64,000 nt of DNA from a virus: positions 62,001-126,000 of the IMG/VR virus record IMGVR_UViG_3300027621_000003; one strand, 5' to 3'. Every line of letters begins with the position of its first letter. Position 1 is the stretch's first letter. Shown piece by piece: positions 33,699-42,658 of this stretch. The translations under genes were made by a program, and so were the position numbers. Under the pieces are notes generated by a model. It saw only the letters and a program-made list of their open reading frames with translations, was not told the DNA's origin and searched no databases.

Positions 33699-34505
33699 AT
33701 GGAAAAGAAACTTAATTTATCAATAATATTACCTATCAAATCTACATTGGCAAAAGATTTTGATACATACTTTGAAAGTGCCATTAAATCTTTAATAATT
33801 CAAAAAACAACATTTAATGAGTTAATTATTGTTCATACTCAAGAAGAACAATTGGTTACTAAATTAAAAAATTATGATTTTGAAACTTTAAATGTAAAAC
33901 TTGTTGAATATATTGGAGAACCATCATTCCAAAAACAAATTTCATTTGGTGTTGAACACTCTGAAAGTGAATGGGTATCATTCTTTGAGTTTGATGATGA
34001 ATATTCGAATATTTGGTTTGACAATGTTTTAAAATATTCTGAAATATATCCAGATGTGGATGCGTTTTTACCAATAGTTGTTGATGTGGATAATAAAGGT
34101 ACTTTTGCAGGATTTACAAATGAAGCAACATTTGCGGCAAATTTCACACAAGAAATGGGTTATTTAAATAATGAGACATTATTAGATTATCAAAACTTTC
34201 AAACCGCTGGTATGGTAATTAAAAAAGAAAAACTTGTTGATTTTGGTGGATTTAAACCGTCAATTAAATTAACATTTGTTTATGAATTTTTATTAAGAAT
34301 GTCATATAATTCTTTAAGAATTATGACTATACCAAAACTTGGTTACAAACACACAAGTATGAGAGAAGGTTCAATATTTTGGAACTACAAAAATGGTGAC
34401 GATGTGATGACTGAAAATGAAGTAAAGTTTTGGATTTCTACAGCAAAAAAAGAATACTTTTTTAAAGACGACAGAAATATAAAGTATGAAGTTCAAAATG
34501 CTTAA
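33699..34505 (+). CDS. GT2-like glycosyltransferase
   Basis: The N-terminus (LNLSIILPIKSTLAKDF) and the segment FGVEHSESEWVSFFEFDDEYSNIWFDNVLKY, with FDD in place of DxD, match GT2 enzymes. NFQTAGMVIKKEKLVDFGGFKPSIKLTFVYEFLLRMSY matches the acceptor-side part. The stop codon overlaps the start of the sigma-like gene by one base, placing a sugar enzyme and a late regulator in one transcript. Confidence 0.75.
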   Translation: MEKKLNLSIILPIKSTLAKDFDTYFESAIKSLIIQKTTFNELIIVHTQEEQLVTKLKNYDFETLNVKLVEYIGEPSFQKQISFGVEHSESEWVSFFEFDDEYSNIWFDNVLKYSEIYPDVDAFLPIVVDVDNKGTFAGFTNEATFAANFTQEMGYLNNETLLDYQNFQTAGMVIKKEKLVDFGGFKPSIKLTFVYEFLLRMSYNSLRIMTIPKLGYKHTSMREGSIFWNYKNGDDVMTENEVKFWISTAKKEYFFKDDRNIKYEVQNA

Positions 34506-35242
34506 TGTTATCCGCCGAAACAACCTCAGATTTGGTTAAAAAAAGAGGTAGAAAAGCAACTACTGTAAATTATTTTGATGTTGCCGAAGAAGCGGCGGTA
34601 AGACGATATCTTATTGCGGAAACTTTTGAAGAAAAAAACGCAATTTATAATGAGTTTTTGAGAGGTCCTTTAGATAAGATGATTTCTTCAATCATCCGTA
34701 GATATAAACTATATCGTAAAGATATGAATTTTACCGATATTCATACTGATACACATTCTTTTTTGATGACAAAGGTTGATAAATTTAAACCTTCAAAAGA
34801 AAAGAAAGCGTATTCTTATTTTGGTACTATTTGTAAAAATTATTTGATGGGTCAAATTATTAAAGACCAAAAAGATACAAATAGAAAAATATCATACGAA
34901 GATATATCATCAAGTTTAGAACAAAGACCTGACATGGTTTATTATATGGAACTTGAAAAACTCGAAACAGATGATATAATCCAAGGTTTCTTAAACGAAT
35001 TAAGACATTACATAGAAAATGAACCTTTAACCGAGAATGAAAAAAAGTTAGGTATATCATTATTGGAATTATTTGAAAATTATAAAACCATATTTTTGGG
35101 TACTGATAATAATAAATTTAATAAAAATATTATCTTACTTTCAATTCGTGAAATGACAAATCTTTCAACCAAAGAAATTAGAACAGCAATGAAACGTTTT
35201 AAAAAGTTATATTATGTTGTGTTAAATAAAATAATAGAGTAA
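34505..35242 (+). CDS. gp55-like late sigma factor
   Basis: This 245-residue protein resembles sigma region 2 of phage late sigma factors: DKMISSIIRRYKLYRKDMNFTDIHTDTHSFLMTKVDKF, then AYSYFGTICKNYLMGQIIKDQK (102-123), like the AFxYFTQxxYxAFxRxIxKEK part of T4 gp55. A C-terminal part (LLSIREMTNLSTKEIRTAMKRFKKL) could take the place of the sigma region 4/flap-binding tail. A basic RGRK segment at 14-17 precedes it. gp55 directs host RNA polymerase to late promoters. The TATTTATA elements listed in this annotation are its candidate targets. Confidence 0.75.
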   Translation: MLSAETTSDLVKKRGRKATTVNYFDVAEEAAVRRYLIAETFEEKNAIYNEFLRGPLDKMISSIIRRYKLYRKDMNFTDIHTDTHSFLMTKVDKFKPSKEKKAYSYFGTICKNYLMGQIIKDQKDTNRKISYEDISSSLEQRPDMVYYMELEKLETDDIIQGFLNELRHYIENEPLTENEKKLGISLLELFENYKTIFLGTDNNKFNKNIILLSIREMTNLSTKEIRTAMKRFKKLYYVVLNKIIE

Positions 35243-35260
35243 AAAAAATATTAAAAATAA

Positions 35261-35268
35261 TATTTATC
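35261..35268 (+). promoter_or_regulatory. Weak candidate late promoter element (TATTTATC)
   Basis: TATTTATC lies three bases before the ATG at 35272. It has one mismatch to the recurring TATTTATA element and sits in a 29-base AT-rich spacer, so chance is possible. Confidence 0.2.
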
Positions 35269-35271
35269 AAT

Positions 35272-35643
35272 ATGTCACGACCAAAAAAAAAGGAAATAAA
35301 TTTAACTAAAGATTCAGTTCTTTCGTTATTACAAGAAATCTACAATGAACTTGTAGAACAAAGGTCTACGGCAATTAGAGTTCAAAATAAAATGTTGGCA
35401 ATGTTAAAAGACCCCGAAGACATGACGGTTATTGGCCCTGTTTTAGAAAAACAACAAAAAATTATTAATGATGTTGTGGAGAAAAAATTAACATTGGCCA
35501 AATTACAATCAACTATTTGGGAAAAATCAAATAGAACTGAGGATGATTTATCATTAGGTGATATTGATGATGATATGTTACAGTCTTTAATTCAAAAAGA
35601 TATTGATGGGATGTCAAACGACAATTCATATAAGTTTAAATAA
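35272..35643 (+). CDS. Hypothetical protein (123 aa) next to the sigma factor
   Basis: The protein is helical and charged (LTKDSVLSLLQEIYNELVEQRSTAIRVQNKML, VLEKQQKIINDVVEKKLTLAKLQSTIWEK) with an acidic tail (DDLSLGDIDDDML). Its size and place behind the gp55-like gene recall the T4 late co-activator gp33, but I see no sequence motif that proves this. A small structural or chaperone protein is equally possible. Confidence 0.6.
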   Translation: MSRPKKKEINLTKDSVLSLLQEIYNELVEQRSTAIRVQNKMLAMLKDPEDMTVIGPVLEKQQKIINDVVEKKLTLAKLQSTIWEKSNRTEDDLSLGDIDDDMLQSLIQKDIDGMSNDNSYKFK

Positions 35644-35645
35644 TT

Positions 35646-37679
35646 ATGGCAGCTATTGTTGATTTAAATTCCGCTTATGACAACGCTGAAAGTTCTATAA
35701 AGGCGGTTCAGACTTTTAATCAAGTATCGGAAGATAACAAAAAAATTACATCTCAACAACAATCGTCTCAAGAAAAGGCAGCTGAAGAAACTGTAAGTCC
35801 TTTAACTCAATTACAGGAAAACAAAAAAAAATTCCAAAGACAAGCTGAGACACAATTAGATAAATTATTAAATCTTAATCAATTATTACCTGATAATAGA
35901 TTATCGGGTAAATCATCTAGTTCAGTTGTTTCATTAGTTAAAAATGATTTTTTAATAGCTTTAAATCAAATTAAATCTGAAATACCAGATATTATTAAAA
36001 AAGCAATGTTGAAACAATTAGGATGTTCACAAGAACAAACTTATGATGTATCAACCTTTTCTGCCGGTGGTATTTTTATTCCTGTTGAAAGTGTGGATTT
36101 ATTTGGTTTATTAAAAGAGTCACCAACAACTCCCATGGGTAGATTGATGTATGAAACATTACCAACAGATAAATCATTTAAAGATTTAACTAGTACCGCA
36201 ACAACAACTACAACAACTACAACATCTCGTTCAGGAGTTCAAAAAAATCCTTATTTTATGAATCGTCAATTATATGAAAGGATTCAAAGCGAAGGTGTGT
36301 CCTACGATGATACATATGGTCAAAATTATCTTGGTTTATCACAACAAGGTTTACTTGATGTTACATATGTAACAGAAGATGATAATGGGAACCAAGGAAG
36401 TTTTTTCCAAGTAAAATTACCAGACAGACTTGACAATAAAAATTTAGTTAGTCAATTTATCACCGATTATTTTGAGACTATCAAAATGGTTGATACTAAA
36501 AATATATATCTCCGAATATTTCAAGTTTTATTTGGGGCGATGTCAATACAATTAAAAAATGGTTCTGCAGAAACCGAAAGCCAATTATTCTTTCAAAGAA
36601 TATTAACTCGTATTTTAGGTCTATGTTTTGACGATAGGTCAGAAATTGATGTTAGTGGTGTTGCCAAAGTAGCACCTTTAGATGGTATTGATGAGTCTTT
36701 TTTTGAATTAACAGATGTTGATTTAAGAATAATTGAAAATGATTTATCAAACATTCAAAGAGGTGTTGTTGAATATCCTGACTGTACTACAGTAAAGTTA
36801 CCAATAGATACTGAAGCATTATTCAATACGTTTCTTGGAATTTTAGAAGTTGATGATAATAACTCTGACGGTAATAGTAAAATATTTAACAAGTCAATTG
36901 CATCTGTAACAAAAAATCCACAATGGCCGCAAGGACCTGAAATTCAATTTTCAGTGGATACCAATATAATCAAAGCAATACCACAAGCGTTGTACGCATC
37001 CGTTCTTTCACCAAAAGTATTATTACCATTTATGGTGATGTATAAAGCAATTGAAGGAATTGCTCTTGGTAAAGTTGGTTCTGTGGTAAATGAAGTTTAT
37101 AATTTACAAACATTTTTAAAAACTTTCCAAACATTAAACATAGATGTTATGTCTGAAATAGGAGCAAGATTTGTAAAAATTTTACGTGATTTAATTGTTA
37201 GAGACATTAGAAAACTTCTTCAAAGTGTTGTTAGAGATTTAAAAAAATCCCAAGTTGCAAAACAATACTCAGTTATATTTCAATTAATTGAAGGTGCAAT
37301 ATTAATAACCCAGTTGGTTACGGACTATAAAAAATGTAAAAGTGTTATTGGTGATATTATTAATATTATTGAATTTGCCTTACGAGGAACACGAATTGAA
37401 ATACCACCATTTTTATTGTTTTTATCAACATTTAGAACAGGATTTAATGACATAAGAGCATCATTAGAAGTAATTAAAGAATTACAAAAAGCTGGTATTC
37501 CAACGGGACCAATGCCTGATGGAAGTCCAAATTTATTTTTACAATCAATAGTATCTCAAATAAAAGGTACCGAATCTGAACGAACAAAAAATTCAAAGAT
37601 GGTGTCCATGACTCCAGCACAAGTAATAACACCAAGTGGATTTACAGTACCAAGACCAATGACAGGAGTTCCCTTATGA
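35646..37679 (+). CDS. Large probable virion/baseplate protein (677 aa)
   Basis: I do not recognise a family. The first 80 residues are Gln/Ser-rich and coiled-coil-like (QQSSQEKAAEE to QLDKLLNLNQLLPDN). A run of threonines occurs near residue 190. The last third has long amphipathic helices (VVNEVYNLQTFLKTFQTLNIDVMSEIG, LIVRDIRKLLQSVVRDLKKS) and a hydrophobic patch (VIFQLIEGAILITQLV). It starts three bases after the previous stop and precedes the OB-fold baseplate candidate, which suggests a tail or baseplate component. Confidence 0.6.
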   Translation: MAAIVDLNSAYDNAESSIKAVQTFNQVSEDNKKITSQQQSSQEKAAEETVSPLTQLQENKKKFQRQAETQLDKLLNLNQLLPDNRLSGKSSSSVVSLVKNDFLIALNQIKSEIPDIIKKAMLKQLGCSQEQTYDVSTFSAGGIFIPVESVDLFGLLKESPTTPMGRLMYETLPTDKSFKDLTSTATTTTTTTTSRSGVQKNPYFMNRQLYERIQSEGVSYDDTYGQNYLGLSQQGLLDVTYVTEDDNGNQGSFFQVKLPDRLDNKNLVSQFITDYFETIKMVDTKNIYLRIFQVLFGAMSIQLKNGSAETESQLFFQRILTRILGLCFDDRSEIDVSGVAKVAPLDGIDESFFELTDVDLRIIENDLSNIQRGVVEYPDCTTVKLPIDTEALFNTFLGILEVDDNNSDGNSKIFNKSIASVTKNPQWPQGPEIQFSVDTNIIKAIPQALYASVLSPKVLLPFMVMYKAIEGIALGKVGSVVNEVYNLQTFLKTFQTLNIDVMSEIGARFVKILRDLIVRDIRKLLQSVVRDLKKSQVAKQYSVIFQLIEGAILITQLVTDYKKCKSVIGDIINIIEFALRGTRIEIPPFLLFLSTFRTGFNDIRASLEVIKELQKAGIPTGPMPDGSPNLFLQSIVSQIKGTESERTKNSKMVSMTPAQVITPSGFTVPRPMTGVPL

Positions 37680-37894
37680 TTACAACAAATAAAATATCGT
37701 TTGACGAAGCCAATGAAATTATCTCTGATATTAAAAACAGAGGAAATGGTGATTTAACAAAAGTTATGGATTTTTTAAATGAAGATTTTGAAGAAACAAA
37801 AAATCTTATTGTAGAATTGACCAAACACTTGGACAACATTGAATCTTTGTATGATAGCGTATTAAAAGAATATAATTCACGAAATAATGGATAA
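37676..37894 (+). CDS. Hypothetical coiled-coil protein (72 aa)
   Basis: This small protein overlaps both neighbours (four bases upstream, eight downstream). The second half is a heptad-like helix (MDFLNEDFEETKNLIVELTKHLDNIESLYDSVLKEY has acidic and leucine spacing). The double overlap supports it as a real gene translated with the baseplate genes. Function unknown. Confidence 0.6.
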   Translation: MITTNKISFDEANEIISDIKNRGNGDLTKVMDFLNEDFEETKNLIVELTKHLDNIESLYDSVLKEYNSRNNG

Positions 37895-39398
37895 GTCACA
37901 AAAGAAAATAATATTTCCTGCCGAGGTTGTTAATAATCAAGACCCACAAATGTTGGGTCGTATTAGAGCATATCCGTTAGACCAAAATACAAGAGCCGTA
38001 TTGGAAGGTTATAGTTTTAATCCTGTAACCGATACTTGGGGACCAAAAGACCCCTTTGTACAATTACCATTATTACCAATGTTTTTTAGCCAAGTTCCTG
38101 ACGTTGGGGAAAGAGTTAACATTATTTACCAAAATAGTTTATATCCATTCCAAGACCAATATTATATTCAAGGAGCCTATTCATCACCAATGAGTTTACC
38201 CTTTGAAAATATTTTAGCGGCAAACAAATACACATCATTAGGTGATAGAGTTTTAAGTACATTATCCATTAAAAATAAAGATGGTACATACAAGAATGTA
38301 AAATCTTATGGTGTATTTCCTGAACCTGGTGACAACGCTTTATTGGGTAGAGGTGCGGCCGATGTCATTGTAAGAAGAAATAGTGTTATTTTAAGAGCCG
38401 GAAAAACAAAAAGGTTTGATACAAATAAACTACCTATTGCCAATACAAATAGAGCGTTTGTTCAATTATCAAATTTTGATTCATCAGAAAAAACTAAATA
38501 CACAGACCCAACTTTTATTAAAAAAACACAAACTTTTATTAAACTTGGAACTGCAAATCAACAAATTAAAAAATTAGTTGAGTGGGAAGTTCAAAATTTA
38601 GAAAACCAACAAAATGCCTTCACTGGTTCAATAAGATTATATTCATTAAAACCTGTTAATAAAACATTATCAGACAATATTGATTATGATAGTAATTTAG
38701 AAGATGTTAAATTTTTGGAATACTACCAAAATTTTATTGGTTTTTCATTTGAAAGAACCATTAAATTAATAAATGATTTTATTATTGGTGTTAATAATGG
38801 TCAACTACCAAATGGACCAATTGTTGAAAACCAATTTCCATTTATCTATAGACCAAACATTACCGCCAGAAAAATATTAAGAGACATTTCAACAACCGCA
38901 AATGCCGTTATCTTTACAAATGCATCAAGAATTGCAAATTCAATTACATTAAACCCCGGTTTAGGTACACAAGCCATAAAGTACGCGATTGTACGTTCAA
39001 AAGGTGAAGTAGGAAAACCCATTAAAGTTGATTTAGAAGATGTGGTTTCAAAACAAGTTGTTGCAGATTATGGAACATTTTTAGCCTCAGGTGCAGATAC
39101 AGTTTATCTTTTATCACATAAGTCAAACAAACCTGTTGATTTAGAGGGTACAATATATGGTATTACACAACAAGATATTATAGATAAAGTATTACCTTTT
39201 ACATCATCAATGGTTAGAGGTGAGGAGTTAATTGAATTACTTAATTTAATTGTTAGATTCTTAGTTGCTCACGTTCATCCAGTACCAGGAACCCCACCAG
39301 TTCCCGTTGCAACAGACGGAACACAATCCACACAAATATTGTTTGAATTACAAAATGCAGTAAATAAAATTCTAAATCCAAATATTAGAATTAATTGA
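37887..39398 (+). CDS. Probable baseplate hub protein with gp5-like OB fold
   Basis: The first 95 residues have the pattern of the gp5/VgrG-type OB domain: FPAEVVNNQDPQMLGRIRAYP, then LPLLPMFFSQVPDVGERVNIIYQN and QYYIQGAYSSP. The matching feature is a strand followed by GR(V/I)R and a later PxVGexV. The C-terminus has VAHVHPVPGTPPVPV, like the His-Pro segments around spike proteins. A lysozyme domain as in T4 gp5 is not seen in the 503 residues. The assignment is by pattern and position, so another baseplate protein is possible. Confidence 0.55.
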   Translation: MDKSQKKIIFPAEVVNNQDPQMLGRIRAYPLDQNTRAVLEGYSFNPVTDTWGPKDPFVQLPLLPMFFSQVPDVGERVNIIYQNSLYPFQDQYYIQGAYSSPMSLPFENILAANKYTSLGDRVLSTLSIKNKDGTYKNVKSYGVFPEPGDNALLGRGAADVIVRRNSVILRAGKTKRFDTNKLPIANTNRAFVQLSNFDSSEKTKYTDPTFIKKTQTFIKLGTANQQIKKLVEWEVQNLENQQNAFTGSIRLYSLKPVNKTLSDNIDYDSNLEDVKFLEYYQNFIGFSFERTIKLINDFIIGVNNGQLPNGPIVENQFPFIYRPNITARKILRDISTTANAVIFTNASRIANSITLNPGLGTQAIKYAIVRSKGEVGKPIKVDLEDVVSKQVVADYGTFLASGADTVYLLSHKSNKPVDLEGTIYGITQQDIIDKVLPFTSSMVRGEELIELLNLIVRFLVAHVHPVPGTPPVPVATDGTQSTQILFELQNAVNKILNPNIRIN

Positions 39399-39406
39399 TA
39401 TTTATA
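39399..39406 (+). promoter_or_regulatory. Candidate late promoter element (TATTTATA)
   Basis: TATTTATA followed by TAGTAAAA stands 14 bases before the ATG at 39421, in a 22-base intergenic gap between two virion-type genes. Confidence 0.4.
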
Positions 39407-39420
39407 TAGTAAAATATATA

Positions 39421-40908
39421 ATGTCAATTTTAAGGTCATATTTTAACAAGAACAACACAATCCAATTAAACAGTGTAGTTAATACGGGTAGAAACCCAAT
39501 TACACAACTTTATTTTGGGGGTGACTTAGCCACTTTTGCACCAAGAGGGTTTACAAGATTTCTTTTTGATTTGGATTTAGCAGATTTAATAGAAGGTGTT
39601 GCCACAGGCACAATATCAACAGGTTGTACAACAGGAATGACTCATGTATTAAACATGACAAATACATCAGCGTTTGATATTGATTTACTGAATACAACAA
39701 CAACTGATGGTTCTCGTAGAGCAACATCATTTGATTTAATATTATTCAGAATACCTGAATATTCAGGAACCACAGGTAATCCCCAAGATTGGGATGAAGG
39801 TGTTGGTTTTGATTATACATATCAACCTGTAGTGAGTCAATTCTCAGATAACGTACCATTTAGTGAAAGACCATCAAATTGGTTCCAAACAACCACTATA
39901 AATAATTGGTCATATCCAGGTCTATACAACAACACCAATACAATACCAACAACATCACTTTCAGGATTAAATTATTCGGCTTTAACAATTGTTGATACCC
40001 AACATTTTGAGTTTGGAAATGAAGATATTAACTTTAATATGACAAGTGAAATCAATGGTATTTTAAACGGTAGTATTACAGGTGTTACAGGTTGGGGTAT
40101 TGCATATGTTCCCGAGGTAGAAAACATCTCAGGATTGACTGAAACTTATTCTGTGGGGTTCTTTACCCGTCACACCCAAACGTTCTACCAGCCCTTCTTA
40201 CAAACCACATACGATGATATTATTAAGGATGATAGAAACACTTTTGCACAGAACAGAACAAATCAGTTATATTTGTATGTTTATCAAAATGGTGACTTTG
40301 TAAATTTGGACCAAAATCCTGTTGTTGATATTTTAAATCCTGATGGTGAACCTATTTCAGGTTATACTGGTCTAACTACTTGTTTACGTACAAAAGGTGT
40401 GTATGAAGTTGTAGTACCACCATTGAATGGATATTATACACCATGTCAATTCACAGATAAATGGACTAATATTGTTATTGATGGTAATAATTTATCTGAC
40501 ATTGAAAATGATTTTGTTTTATTACCAACATCTTCTGCATATCAAATTGGTGTTCAATCTAAAGACCCAATCCTTTATGGTTTTGATTTTAGTGGTATTA
40601 AACAAAATGAAAAAATACTTAACACCGACATTCGTAAAGTGATGGTAACTATTAAACAAGCTTACACAAGTCAGGTTGTTTTAAATAGTATTGACACATT
40701 TTATAGAGTATACGTTAGAGAAGGTAATACCGAAGTACAAGTTCAAGATTGGACACCAATTAATAGAACACCCAACGAATACTACTTTATGTTTGATACA
40801 AGAGATAAAATACCAAATCAATATTATGTTGATATAAAAGTGAATACTAGCGGAGAACGAGATACTTATCAAAAAGAATTAATGTTCCAAATCGTAAACA
40901 AAAAATGA
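39421..40908 (+). CDS. Probable virion structural protein (495 aa)
   Basis: The sequence is rich in Thr, Asn, Gly and aromatic residues with short turns (TGMTH, SGTTGNP, TGVTGWG), the style of beta-rich virion proteins, and shares the TGxTG habit with the fibre at 18027-21971. The last 110 residues (IRKVMVTIKQAYTSQVVLNSIDTFYRVYVREG, QVQDWTPINRTPNEYYFMFDTRDKIPNQYYVDIKV) look like an immunoglobulin-like or beta-sandwich end. It has its own upstream TATTTATA element. Role in baseplate or tail is inferred from position. Confidence 0.6.
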   Translation: MSILRSYFNKNNTIQLNSVVNTGRNPITQLYFGGDLATFAPRGFTRFLFDLDLADLIEGVATGTISTGCTTGMTHVLNMTNTSAFDIDLLNTTTTDGSRRATSFDLILFRIPEYSGTTGNPQDWDEGVGFDYTYQPVVSQFSDNVPFSERPSNWFQTTTINNWSYPGLYNNTNTIPTTSLSGLNYSALTIVDTQHFEFGNEDINFNMTSEINGILNGSITGVTGWGIAYVPEVENISGLTETYSVGFFTRHTQTFYQPFLQTTYDDIIKDDRNTFAQNRTNQLYLYVYQNGDFVNLDQNPVVDILNPDGEPISGYTGLTTCLRTKGVYEVVVPPLNGYYTPCQFTDKWTNIVIDGNNLSDIENDFVLLPTSSAYQIGVQSKDPILYGFDFSGIKQNEKILNTDIRKVMVTIKQAYTSQVVLNSIDTFYRVYVREGNTEVQVQDWTPINRTPNEYYFMFDTRDKIPNQYYVDIKVNTSGERDTYQKELMFQIVNKK

Positions 40909-41375
40909 AAAAAATAGTTAGACTTAACGAATCTATGATTCAAGACCTTGTAAGAAAAGTATTACAAGAACAAAAAAATGAAAGATATATGTTCTTCTCT
41001 AATTTAGAACAAATGAAAAGACAATGTGAAATGTTGTTAGATTTAGATGAATCACAAATTGAAAGTATTCTTGACAATGGTCATGACTGGGCTCAAGACC
41101 ACATTTCTGAAGCAAAAAACAATATGGACCAAGTCTTTGATTTTTTAATGAATGAAATCAATGGGGGCGAAGACGAAACAATGGAGGTTGAACCTAATAT
41201 GATGGAAGGTAAGAAAAAAACGGGAACAAAATTATGTGTTCGTGGTAAAGCTGCGGCTAAAGCAAAATATGATGTTTACCCTTCGGCATATGCGAATGGT
41301 TATGCCGTTCAAGTGTGTAAAGGTAGGATGCCAGGTTTAGACGGAAAAAAACATTGTTCAGGTGCCTATTGTTAA
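40905..41375 (+). CDS. Small protein with phage KAxxKxxVYPSAYAN motif
   Basis: The C-terminal half (LCVRGKAAAKAKYDVYPSAYANGYAVQVCKG) is a short conserved module found in many marine phage genomes; its role is unknown. The N-terminus (MKKIVRLNESMIQDLVRKVLQE) is an amphipathic helix ending in LQE, which fits the (I/L)xE gp21 cleavage rule and might target the protein into the prohead. The centre is acidic. The gene overlaps the previous stop by four bases. Confidence 0.6.
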   Translation: MKKIVRLNESMIQDLVRKVLQEQKNERYMFFSNLEQMKRQCEMLLDLDESQIESILDNGHDWAQDHISEAKNNMDQVFDFLMNEINGGEDETMEVEPNMMEGKKKTGTKLCVRGKAAAKAKYDVYPSAYANGYAVQVCKGRMPGLDGKKHCSGAYC

Positions 41376-41399
41376 TTCAAAAAAAAATTATTATCTTTG
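41369..41399 (+). promoter_or_regulatory. Bacteroidota-type promoter before the 41413 gene
   Basis: TTG at 41369-41371 and TATCTTTG at 41392-41399 are 20 bases apart, close to the host consensus of TTTG, about 19 bases, TAnnTTTG. The ATG follows 13 bases after the -7 element. Confidence 0.6.
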
Positions 41400-41412
41400 A
41401 ATCCATATTAAA

Positions 41413-41820
41413 ATGAAAGAATACAAACACATATTCAAAAGGTGGATTCAACGAATGTACATTGATTCTGCAAGAAAAATGGACTACGAACGTGGTCACA
41501 GGTCAAAATACGAGTTGGATTGTTTATCAATTTGTAAAAAATTGATTGATAAACCAGATACTCAATTATTGATGACACCACTTTCAAATAAAAAATACAT
41601 ACACAATCCTGCAAATTCTATTTTTATTACAATTGAAGGTAATACAGTTAATGTAATTAATCACAAATATTCATATACGGTTGTAATTCAAGACAAATCA
41701 AAAATTGAAATAACAAATCACTTTAATGAAGTTTTAGAAAGTCAAAGATTAAAAATGGAAGAAGAAATTACTTCCAATATCAAACATTCTCTTAAGAATA
41801 TATTACAAACATTAGTTTGA
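41413..41820 (+). CDS. Hypothetical protein (135 aa) under a host-type promoter
   Basis: No known family. The first 30 residues are basic (FKRWIQRMYIDSARKMDYERGHRSKYELDC) and the middle is beta-like (SIFITIEGNTVNVINHKYSYTVVIQDKSKIEI). It has its own Bacteroidota-type promoter, so it may be expressed early, unlike the virion genes around it. The stop overlaps the end of the convergent 41812-42369 gene by nine bases. Confidence 0.65.
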   Translation: MKEYKHIFKRWIQRMYIDSARKMDYERGHRSKYELDCLSICKKLIDKPDTQLLMTPLSNKKYIHNPANSIFITIEGNTVNVINHKYSYTVVIQDKSKIEITNHFNEVLESQRLKMEEEITSNIKHSLKNILQTLV

Positions 41821-42369
41821 TGGACAAACTTCCTTAGCGATTTTTTCTGTTTGTCCTTCTTCAATTAGTCCTATTCTGTGTAATACACAATAATATCTTG
41901 GGTTTTCATTTAAATGTTGTTGTGCAATTTTACGAGCTTCTTTTAAATCTTTAGCATATTGCGATTCAACCATTTCTCCAAGGTCTATCATTTTGTTTTT
42001 TCTGACCTGTTCGTTGAGGATGGACTTAATAAATTGTCTCATACCTTCATTAGTGTTTTTCTTTTTGGGTTTATAAGAGGTCATTATTGGTTTTTGACCT
42101 TTACCTGATTGAGTATCTTTTTTTTCAGCTTCTCTTTTTTGTCTACAAGCATTTTGTTTTGCGGAATCACTCATTTTACCCGCAACACCTGTTGCTCGAC
42201 ACTTTGGATAAGCACCTTTATCAGTGTCAGAACGACCACAAGGTGGATGTTTTCCATCTTTATCTTTCCTACAAATATTAACCCACGGCCCTTTAGGCTG
42301 ACTACTTCCTTTTGGCGCCTTTTTTTTGCCAAACCATACTGCCAAATCTTCATTTAATTGTTGTTCCAT
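41812..42369 (-). CDS. DUF5872-like small basic protein
   Basis: The first third has PWVNICRKDKDGKHPPCGRSDTDKGAYPKCRATG, the Cys/Gly-rich DUF5872-type motif common in marine phage proteins; its function is unknown. A second part is Lys-rich, then EGMRQFIKSILNEQVRK is an amphipathic helix ending in LNE. The C-terminus (YAKDLKEARKIAQQHLNENPRYYCVLHRIGLIEEG) is a small separate domain. The N-terminal MEQQLNED also contains an LxE site. A structural/head role is possible. Confidence 0.6.
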   Translation of the reverse strand: MEQQLNEDLAVWFGKKKAPKGSSQPKGPWVNICRKDKDGKHPPCGRSDTDKGAYPKCRATGVAGKMSDSAKQNACRQKREAEKKDTQSGKGQKPIMTSYKPKKKNTNEGMRQFIKSILNEQVRKNKMIDLGEMVESQYAKDLKEARKIAQQHLNENPRYYCVLHRIGLIEEGQTEKIAKEVCPSN

Positions 42370-42418
42370 GTTGTTTTTGTGAAAAAAATTACGATACTTA
42401 ACATAAATATAAAACCAT

Positions 42419-42658
42419 ATGGAAAATACTGAAAATACTGAAGAAATGTCAAAAAAAACACAAGAAATTATTGGTTCTCTTTTTGATACAATACATTACA
42501 CCTCAAATGAACAATTAAATTCACTTATTGATGGTATGAATGAAGAACAAGCGATATATTGTATAAGACAAGCATTAATCGCTTGCCACGTTAGAGGCGC
42601 ATTTACAATGGAAGAAACCGAAGCAGTTTCAAAGTCTTTAAGAGTTATAAATTCTTAA
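42419..42658 (+). CDS. Hypothetical protein (79 aa)
   Basis: This acidic helical protein has no recognised family (KKTQEIIGSLFDTIHYTSNEQLNSLIDGMNEEQAIYCIRQALIACH has even helix spacing). Its stop codon overlaps the stop of the convergent Thr-Pro gene at 42655-43077. It is preceded by an AT-rich 49-base divergent spacer shared with the DUF5872-like gene. Confidence 0.55.
   Translation: MENTENTEEMSKKTQEIIGSLFDTIHYTSNEQLNSLIDGMNEEQAIYCIRQALIACHVRGAFTMEETEAVSKSLRVINS

Noticed and set aside
35646-37679. Tape-measure protein
   Set aside because: Length and coiled-coil start fit loosely, but it lacks the long uninterrupted helix and transmembrane pattern, and the neighbours look like baseplate genes.
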